Positions 58,187-64,000 of a stretch of 64,000 nt of DNA are shown here, piece after piece. Below the pieces are notes generated by a model. The model had not been told where the DNA came from, made no database searches, and worked only from the letters and a program-made list of their open reading frames with translations. Each line of letters opens with the position of its first letter. Positions within the stretch are counted from its first letter, which is position 1. Position numbers and translations under genes: made by a program. Source of the DNA: Planctomycetota bacterium (GTDB lineage Bacteria > Planctomycetota > SZUA-567 > H5-PLA8); the NCBI GenBank assembly GCA_027493525.1, contig JAOSKN010000003.1:1178001-1242000 (forward strand). Reading direction: 5' to 3'.

Positions 58187-58242
58187 CCGTTTGCAGTTTG
58201 CCGTTTGTTTGGAATTTGATTCTTGCCGTTTGCAGTTTTCCG
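58187..58242. repeat. Degenerate heptanucleotide array
   Basis: CCGTTTG CAGTTTG CCGTTTG TTTGGAA TTTGATT CTTGCCG TTTGCAG TTTTCCG. Confidence 0.7.
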
Positions 58243-58268
58243 TACGCAGCTTGAATCTATTAAACTCG

Positions 58269-59114
58269 TTACTCTTTCGCCTCCGGCGCCAGCACCTTCG
58301 CGCCCTCCTTGATCCGGTGGTTGAACGGCGGCCGCGCCAGGATCTTCTCGAGCGCCTGCCGCACCAGCGGCTCGGCCTCCGCGCGCCACGCCGCCTCCAG
58401 CGCCGCCTGGTGCTCCTTCCGCGCGACCTTGTCCAGCGCGTCGGCCGCCATCCGCCGCACCAGCGGGACCGCGGCGCTGCGCAAGCACCCCAGCAGCGCC
58501 GGCGCGGCGGCCGGCGTTCCCGTCTCGCCCAGCGCGCCGAGGTACGGCAGCAGCGCCCCGGCGTCGGCCGCCTGCAGCGGCGCGCGGAGCTTCTTCTGCT
58601 CGTTCTGCAAGCCCAGCGCGATCCGTTCGGCCGCCCTGACCCGCTGCTCCTCCGGCAGCCCCGCGGCCAGTTGCGCCAGCGTCACCGCCGCCTTCCGCCG
58701 CACGCTCGGCTCCTCCGAATCCAGCAGCCCGAAGACCGCCTCGTACGCCCCGCCCGCCTTCGCCAGCCCCGCCGCGTGCAGCGCCGCCAACTGCGCGCCC
58801 GGATCGGCCTCCCGCTTCAGCAGCTCCGGCAGCCGCTCGGCCGCAAGCTTCGGGTCCAGCGCCGCCAGCAGCTCGACCGCCTCTTTGCGTACCTTCGGAT
58901 CCGCGTGCCCCAGCAGCCGCGCCACCCCCGCCGCCGTCCCCGCCTCGTCCGGGATTTTCGGCGCGGGCGCGGGCGCCGGCGCCGGATCGAGCGGCCGCTC
59001 CGGCGCCCCCGAACCCGCCCCGCCCGCCGCCCCGCCCCGCAGCCACAGCAGCGCGAAGGCCAGCGCCAGTATGAAGCCGAACCCCGCCGCCGCCTTCCAG
59101 ATGTTCGCGTCCAT
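58269..59114 (-). CDS. HEAT-repeat protein with N-terminal TM helix
   Basis: MDANIWKAAAGFGFILALAFALLWLRGG...GVARLLGHADPKVRKEAVELLAAL...VFGLLDSEEPSVRRKAAVTLAQL. Confidence 0.82.
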   Translation of the reverse strand: MDANIWKAAAGFGFILALAFALLWLRGGAAGGAGSGAPERPLDPAPAPAPAPKIPDEAGTAAGVARLLGHADPKVRKEAVELLAALDPKLAAERLPELLKREADPGAQLAALHAAGLAKAGGAYEAVFGLLDSEEPSVRRKAAVTLAQLAAGLPEEQRVRAAERIALGLQNEQKKLRAPLQAADAGALLPYLGALGETGTPAAAPALLGCLRSAAVPLVRRMAADALDKVARKEHQAALEAAWRAEAEPLVRQALEKILARPPFNHRIKEGAKVLAPEAKE

Positions 59115-59179
59115 CCGTGCCCCCTTGCACCTTCGTTCGCAGTATGCCACGCGCCCCGAGCCTGTCGAATGCCTCAGCG

Positions 59180-59310
59180 CCCAACCCCGCGTGCCACGAG
59201 TCGGTACTCCGCCCCGTGCCCCGATTCCACGTCATGCCACGGGTCGGTACTCCGCCCCGTGCCCCGATTCCACGTCGTGCCACGGGTCGGCGCAGCCGCC
59301 CCCTGCCCCG
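59180..59310. repeat. GC-rich hairpin repeat cluster 4
   Basis: GTGCCACGAGTCGGTACTCCGCCCCGTGCCCCGATTCCACGTC repeated about every 43 bp. Confidence 0.85.
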
Positions 59311-59319
59311 CCTTTCCAG

Positions 59320-59396
59320 CCGTTTGCCGTTTGTTTGGAATTTGGTTCTTGCCGTTTGAAATTTGTTTGGCTCTTGGTTCTTCTAATTTGGTTCTT
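59320..59396. repeat. Degenerate heptanucleotide array
   Basis: CCGTTTG CCGTTTG TTTGGAA TTTGGTT CTTGCCG TTTGAAA TTTGTTT GGCTCTT GGTTCTT CTAATTT GGTTCTT; shares units with 58187-58242. Confidence 0.75.
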
Positions 59397-59470
59397 CCCG
59401 CCTCCCTGGTTCTCGCCGCCGCCCCGCGCCCCCGATTCGCAATTTGCCCTGTACGTCCCCCGGCCACCGG

Positions 59471-59506
59471 TGTATGTACTACAATACTGGTAGTATGCTA
59501 CATACA
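59471..59506. promoter_or_regulatory. Nested palindromic operator candidate
   Basis: TGTATG-TACTAC-AATACTG-GTAGTA-TGC-TACATACA; outer arms TGTATGTA/TACATACA, inner arms TACTAC/GTAGTA; 25 bp upstream of the SGNH-like gene. Confidence 0.5.
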
Positions 59507-59531
59507 GGACTTCATAAGGAACTAACATACC

Positions 59532-60467
59532 ATGCCTTACAAGATCACATTCATCGCGTGCGGCCTCGCCGCCGCCCCCCTCTTCGCCGGCCAAGCTGCC
59601 TCTTCTATGCCGGCCCTCAAGCCGTTTCCCGAACAAGGCGTCTACGAGCGCGACGGGAAGCGCTACGAATGCGGCCTCTATCCCGGCGGCAAGAACGAGA
59701 TGCCCGAGGCCCATCGCAAGGCCGGCGAACGCCTCGCCGCGCAGATCGTCCCGCTCAGCCCGGCGGGCCAGCCTGACCCCAACGGCAGGATCGCGCTCCT
59801 CGCCGCCGGCCATTCCAACCCGCGCGAATACTTCGGCGCCTACGCGCCGTTCATCGCCGCCGAAGTCCAGAAGGGCGCGCTCCATCCCAAGGTCGCGCTC
59901 GCCTCGATCTGCAAGGGCGGGAAAATGTGCCAGGATTGGGCCAAGGAATGCCGCGCCCAGACGCCCGCCGGCGGGCCGAAGGAGACGCAGGTGCTCTTCC
60001 TGCTCACCTCCTATCACAACGCCTCCCGCGGCGCGACCGAGAAGAAGCAGCCCGAGGCGCTCAAAATGAACTTCGAGGCGCGCACGCAGGCGATGAAGGA
60101 GGATCTCAAGGTCATCGTCCAGGCCTTCGCCAAGACCTATCCCCAGCTCAAACTCGCCTACCTGGGGTGCGACACCTGGCGCGGAAACTCCGGCCTCGAA
60201 CCGATGGTCTGGGAAGAAGCGTTCGCCTTCAAAGCGCTCATCGAAGAGCAGCTCAAAGGCGATCCCGAACTGGCCTTCGAAGGCCCCAACCGCAAAGCGC
60301 CCTGGCTGGCCTGGGGCGGCTACATCTGGGAGCACAATCCGCCCAAGGATCGCTTCGCCGCCGACGGCGTCCATCCCAGCGGCTCCGGCAAAGCCTTCGC
60401 CTACGGCCGCTGGCACGAGCTCCTGACCAAGGACAGCACCGCCGCGCCGTGGTTCCTCAAACGCTGA
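59532..60467 (+). CDS. Secreted SGNH-hydrolase-like protein
   Basis: Signal peptide; GRIALLAAGHSNPREYFGAYAPFIAAE...LLTSYHN...FAADGVHPSGSGKAFAYGRWHELL (terminal DGxHPS motif). Confidence 0.72.
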   Translation: MPYKITFIACGLAAAPLFAGQAASSMPALKPFPEQGVYERDGKRYECGLYPGGKNEMPEAHRKAGERLAAQIVPLSPAGQPDPNGRIALLAAGHSNPREYFGAYAPFIAAEVQKGALHPKVALASICKGGKMCQDWAKECRAQTPAGGPKETQVLFLLTSYHNASRGATEKKQPEALKMNFEARTQAMKEDLKVIVQAFAKTYPQLKLAYLGCDTWRGNSGLEPMVWEEAFAFKALIEEQLKGDPELAFEGPNRKAPWLAWGGYIWEHNPPKDRFAADGVHPSGSGKAFAYGRWHELLTKDSTAAPWFLKR

Positions 60468-60479
60468 ACCCCGCGCCCC

Positions 60480-60640
60480 GCCGTGCCGCGGGTCGGTACT
60501 CCGCCCCGTGCCCCCGCACCGCCTCGTCCCATGTCGTGCCACGGGTCAGCGAAGCTGCCCCGTGCCAGCGCAGCCGCCCCGAGCCTTTCGTAGCGCCGGC
60601 GTCCCGCCGGCCATACCGCCCCGTCCCGGCGGCAAGTGCC
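60480..60640. repeat. GC-rich hairpin repeat cluster 5
   Basis: GTGCCGCGGGTCGGTACTCCGCCCCGTGCCCC; GTGCCACGGGTCAGCGAAGCTGCCCCGTGCC; GTAGCGCCGGCGTCCCGCCGGC. Confidence 0.8.
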
Positions 60641-60653
60641 ATCTCGCCCTGGC

Positions 60654-60745
60654 CTCGTAGCCGTAGTCGCGTCGTATGCGTAGTAGCGCCGTAGACGTAG
60701 TGGCATCGTAGGCGTAGTAGCGTCGTAGCCAAAGTATGGCATACG
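60654..60745. repeat. Degenerate ~18-bp repeat upstream of Rhs module 2
   Basis: (T)CGTANNCGTAGTAGCG-type units; minus strand reads YYAYDA/YGYDA-like; a shorter version lies at 55808-55870 before module 1. Confidence 0.6.
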
Positions 60746-60799
60746 GCCGGTAACAGGGTATGCTGCGCGCATGGTGGCCGTGGCCCAACCCGAGCGGGC

Positions 60800-61771
60800 G
60801 TGGAGCGTTACCCGCGCCGAGCGGCGCCCAGCAAGCGCCCCCGTCCCGTCCGCGCCCAGTCCGGCGCATGGGCCGGCGAGCTCATCTACCAGGCCAACTG
60901 GTTGACCTTTACCATAGGGGCCAAGCGGTTGTGTTTGAGTCCTACTCGTGTTTATGACCCGGAGACAGGGAGGTTCCCAAGTAGAGATCCGCTCGATACT
61001 TATATACTTCTTAGTGGCCACAGCCCAAATGATTCATCCGCTATATTTGAGGGTGGCATTCCTGGAGCAATGCTATTAGCCCGAAGGACTCAATTATTGC
61101 AAAAATATGTTTTCGTAGATAATTCACCAGTTCTCTTAGTTGACCCGGTGGGATTGTACTGCTGTGTAACTGATTTTACCATAATTGATACAGGGTATAT
61201 CAAGTATCCGCCTGCTCAGCCTGGACAAACGTACCCTTATCCCCTTCGTAATTGGGCAGGAGGAAGTATTAATTTTGTTGGAATTGTTGCGGCCGGAAAA
61301 AATAAGGGAAAGCTTTACTATGAATCTACCGTGCTGTTTAAGGTCTTAGTCAAACTGAGCGATGGATCAGATCCCGAAGACTGTTCATTTGTGCGTGAAT
61401 GGAAAAACGAAATTATTGCGGAAAACAACATTGTCAAGAAGGATCCATATGGCATTGAGATTCCACTAAAGGCTATAGTTGTGGGAAAGACAATTGAAAT
61501 TTATGATAACCCTGGAATTATTTTTGTGGGGAGGCGTGCCGTTGGCTTGGAGCTAACTAGTGATTGGCGTTTAACCGTAAAGGATAAAACTGGGCGAATA
61601 CCGGAATCCTGGATTGATTATAGATTGGCGATATATAATACAATTCTTGCAAAAAGTTCTGGAATTGAGGAAAAGGGAAAGAAGACAAGTGAACCCTGCC
61701 CATTATCCATTAAAGAAGCCTTTGGATGTGACGTAAACCGAATCGTTAATGTTCCAGAATACGGGAAATGA
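60800..61771 (+). CDS. Orphan Rhs-core fragment with a different C-terminal (candidate toxin tip), module 2
   Basis: ELIYQANWLTFTIGAKRLCLSPTRVYDPETGRFPSRDPLDTYILLSGHSPND...YVFVDNSPVLLVDPVGLYCCV; unrelated C-terminus to module 1. Confidence 0.72.
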   Translation: MERYPRRAAPSKRPRPVRAQSGAWAGELIYQANWLTFTIGAKRLCLSPTRVYDPETGRFPSRDPLDTYILLSGHSPNDSSAIFEGGIPGAMLLARRTQLLQKYVFVDNSPVLLVDPVGLYCCVTDFTIIDTGYIKYPPAQPGQTYPYPLRNWAGGSINFVGIVAAGKNKGKLYYESTVLFKVLVKLSDGSDPEDCSFVREWKNEIIAENNIVKKDPYGIEIPLKAIVVGKTIEIYDNPGIIFVGRRAVGLELTSDWRLTVKDKTGRIPESWIDYRLAIYNTILAKSSGIEEKGKKTSEPCPLSIKEAFGCDVNRIVNVPEYGK

Positions 61772-62186
61772 GCGATGAAGCTTCAATATCGCCTGAGTAC
61801 GCTAATTGGAATTGTCATTACTGCGGGGGTGGCGATTGGAATTACGGTCTATATTTATCCGTATTATTTGGCTAAGAAATCAATAGATAGGTATTGCGCT
61901 ATGCCTTTGGATACATTAGTCACTGGCTATGTATTGCGCAATAGTCAATCTAGAAGGGAGCCCATGGGATCTAAGTTTAGAGACGAAGTTGGAGCCATAA
62001 ATAAATATTCGCTATGGTCTTTAGAGTGTGCCCTGCAAAGTAAATCTCCTCAGGTTAGACGAAATGCTGCATACATTATTGCATGGGCGGGCTCCGTTGA
62101 TCCTGAGACTCTTCAATTCTTGAACGCCAGGATACAAAGTGAGAATGATAGCTTGGCTCGAGGTTTGATGGTTTGGGCATATATGC

Positions 62187-63568
62187 GGGGTATTGTCAAA
62201 AGTTGTGGATGGCGAGAGGAGAATCATGCGGCGTTTTCCTTGATGCCGTCCACGAAACGGATGCCTCGAATCACGTCTTCCAGCAGCTTATGGCCGTTTA
62301 GTTTCCGCCAGCGCTTCTCGGCAACCTGAGCGAGTTTGAACACCATCGCCAGCGTGGCTTGGCGCGTGCCGCAGCCTTTGGTCTTGTGCGTCCGCAAGCG
62401 CACCGTGGCGAAGGCGGACTCGATCGGGTTCGTCGTTCTCAGATGCGCCCAATGCTCGGCGGGGAAATCGTAAAACGCCAACAGCGCGTCTTGGTCCTTG
62501 AGCAGACACTCGACCGCCTTGGGATGCTTGGCTTGGTACGTCGCCACGAACGCATCGAACGCTGCCTGCGCATCCTTGCGCGTCTGGGCCATCCAGATCT
62601 GATGCAATTTCTCCTTGGCTGAAGGCTGTAATTTCTTGGGCAGGCCGTTCAGCACATTCATCGTCTTGTGAACCCAGCAACGCTGCACCCGGCACTTGGC
62701 AAAGGCTTTCGGAAGCGCCGCCCAGAAGCCCAACGCACCGTCGCCGATGGCCAGGTCCGGGCCGTTCTTCAAGCCGCGCGCTTTCAGGTCCGTCAAGACC
62801 TCAAGCCAGGACTGTTCGCTCTCCCGCACGCCGTCATGCACGGCGACCAGTTCCTTCTTGCCGTCGGCCGTGGCCCCCATGACCACCAGGATGCACGAGC
62901 GGTCTTCCTCCAGGCGGACGTTGAAGTAGATGCCGTCCACCCACAGATACACGTAGCGCTTGCCCGCCAAGGACCGCCGGTTCCAGCTCGCGTACTCGGA
63001 GGCCCAGACGTCCTTGATCCGCGTGATCGTATTGGCCGAAAGCCCCTTGGCTTGCGGCCCCAACAGCGCGCTCAGCGCCTCCGGAAAGTCCTGCGTGGAG
63101 ATGCCCTTCAAATAGAGCCACGGGATCAGGTCTTCCATGCTCTTGGTCCGGCGCAAATAGGGCGGCAGAATCTTGCTCGTAAAGGGCTCTCGCTCGTCCG
63201 AGGGGCGCCGGTCTTCCACGCGCGGCTGCGCTACGCGTACGGCGCCGATGCCCGTCTGGATCGTTCGTTCCGGCAGGTAGCCGTTGCGCACCACCACGCG
63301 ATGCCCGCGCTCGTCCCGCGCCCGCTCGAAACGCTGGAGGTATTCTTCCACCTCCGCGTTCAGCGCCGCGGCTAGCAAGCGCTGCGCGCCTTCGTTCAGG
63401 ATGTGAGTAAGCCCGTCCCGGCTGGCAGCTTGCGGATCGAGCGAAACCGTCGTACCCTGGCTCATGTGGCGTATCCTCCTGCCCTTGTGGGCGTGGTGGC
63501 CTTAGATCTCCACCAAGGATACGCCGCACTTTTCTTTCTCGCTCATCCACAACTTTTGACAATACCCC
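62187..63568 (-). mobile_element. Complete IS256-family insertion sequence, copy 2 (1382 bp)
   Basis: Same ends and length as copy 1; 9-bp TSD CATATATGC at 62178-62186 and 63569-63577. Confidence 0.96.
62224..63465 (-). CDS. IS256 family transposase (copy 2)
   Basis: Same 413-aa protein as copy 1 except near the N-terminus (QAASRDGLTH vs QASSRDVLTH). Confidence 0.96.
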   Translation of the reverse strand: MSQGTTVSLDPQAASRDGLTHILNEGAQRLLAAALNAEVEEYLQRFERARDERGHRVVVRNGYLPERTIQTGIGAVRVAQPRVEDRRPSDEREPFTSKILPPYLRRTKSMEDLIPWLYLKGISTQDFPEALSALLGPQAKGLSANTITRIKDVWASEYASWNRRSLAGKRYVYLWVDGIYFNVRLEEDRSCILVVMGATADGKKELVAVHDGVRESEQSWLEVLTDLKARGLKNGPDLAIGDGALGFWAALPKAFAKCRVQRCWVHKTMNVLNGLPKKLQPSAKEKLHQIWMAQTRKDAQAAFDAFVATYQAKHPKAVECLLKDQDALLAFYDFPAEHWAHLRTTNPIESAFATVRLRTHKTKGCGTRQATLAMVFKLAQVAEKRWRKLNGHKLLEDVIRGIRFVDGIKENAA

Positions 63569-63687
63569 CATATATGCGTAACTCTAGTAGCGATGCTGGA
63601 GCGACTCCCTATATTGACATAGAAGGAAATTGGCACGTGGAAGAGCTACCGAATTTTTAACGACAGTAATTTGTTGCTGTAGCGCGT

Positions 63688-63796
63688 GTAGCGGCCAAGG
63701 CGACTGTAGAGGATGAATAGGAGTCGAAAGCGTGAAAGATGTGGAACGGACGAAACAACTGCGGCCGCACTTCTCACGCACGGATACGGCGAAGGG
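63688..63796 (+). repeat. Conserved 3' flank of Rhs-tip module 2
   Basis: GTAGCGGCCAAGGCGACTGTAGAGGATGAATAGGAGTCGAAAGCGTGAAAGATGTGGAACGGACGAAACAACTGCGGCCGCACTTCTCACGCACGGATACGGCGAAGGG. Confidence 0.92.
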
Positions 63797-64000
63797 TTTT
63801 CGAATTGCCAAAGAGCCACGACTTGCGAAAAGATCACGGGCGGGTGGCACGGGCGCCGAGAAGACACACGATGAAGGCAAGACTCCTTGATTGTGGTGCC
63901 ACTGCGCTGCGGTACTCCGCAGCCAGTGCGAGGCGCGCACCCCGGATTCAACTCGCACGTAGACCCGAATGAAGTAACTTGAGTGGGCCACGCGACCCGG

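Larger units (their letters stand above)
61775..63660 (+). pseudogene. HEAT-like TM-anchored protein (candidate partner of module 2) interrupted by IS256-family copy 2
   Basis: MKLQYRLSTLIGIVITAGVAIGITVYIYPYYLAKKSIDRY...ALQSKSPQVRRNAAYIIAWAG...GLMVWAYMR | NSSSDAGATPYIDIEGNWHVEELPNF* after removing IS plus one TSD. Confidence 0.8.

Noticed and set aside
57725-58219. 164-aa plus-strand ORF
   Set aside because: N-terminal 50 aa look possible but the rest runs into heptamer repeats; at best a decayed gene fragment, not supportable.

Overview
This is a high-GC bacterial chromosome window. Gene content suggests a PVC-group organism (Planctomycetota/Lentisphaerota-like); that is an inference. The backbone carries polysaccharide- and carbohydrate-associated secreted proteins (beta-helix, two heparinase II/III-like proteins, GH18, SGNH-like, PQQ-like propeller) with neighbouring AraC and GntR/LacI regulators. 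It also carries housekeeping genes: leuA, proC, msrA, purine nucleoside phosphorylase, a YggS-type PLP protein, a CorC/CNNM-type transporter and an FHA-Ser/Thr kinase. The accessory content is richer. There is one complete IS66-family element (8-bp TSD) and two nearly identical complete IS256-family elements (9-bp TSDs), each of which splits a gene that can be rebuilt exactly. A 164-bp palindromic MITE-like element occurs twice. An integron-cassette-like stretch with attC-like sites has no visible integrase. A low-GC gene pair encodes a TerB-like/SAP-like/PD-(D/E)XK (FokI-like) protein. Two parallel orphan Rhs-core/C-terminal-tip modules share conserved 5' and 3' ends but have different tips and partner genes. 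Many intergenic arrays have a strict 7-bp period, often inverted across the spacer and abutting stop codons. A GC-rich modular hairpin repeat family is also present. Several long genes are broken by 1-nt shifts in G/C homopolymers, which may be assembly errors. All calls come from reading the sequence and supplied translations; no database search was run.
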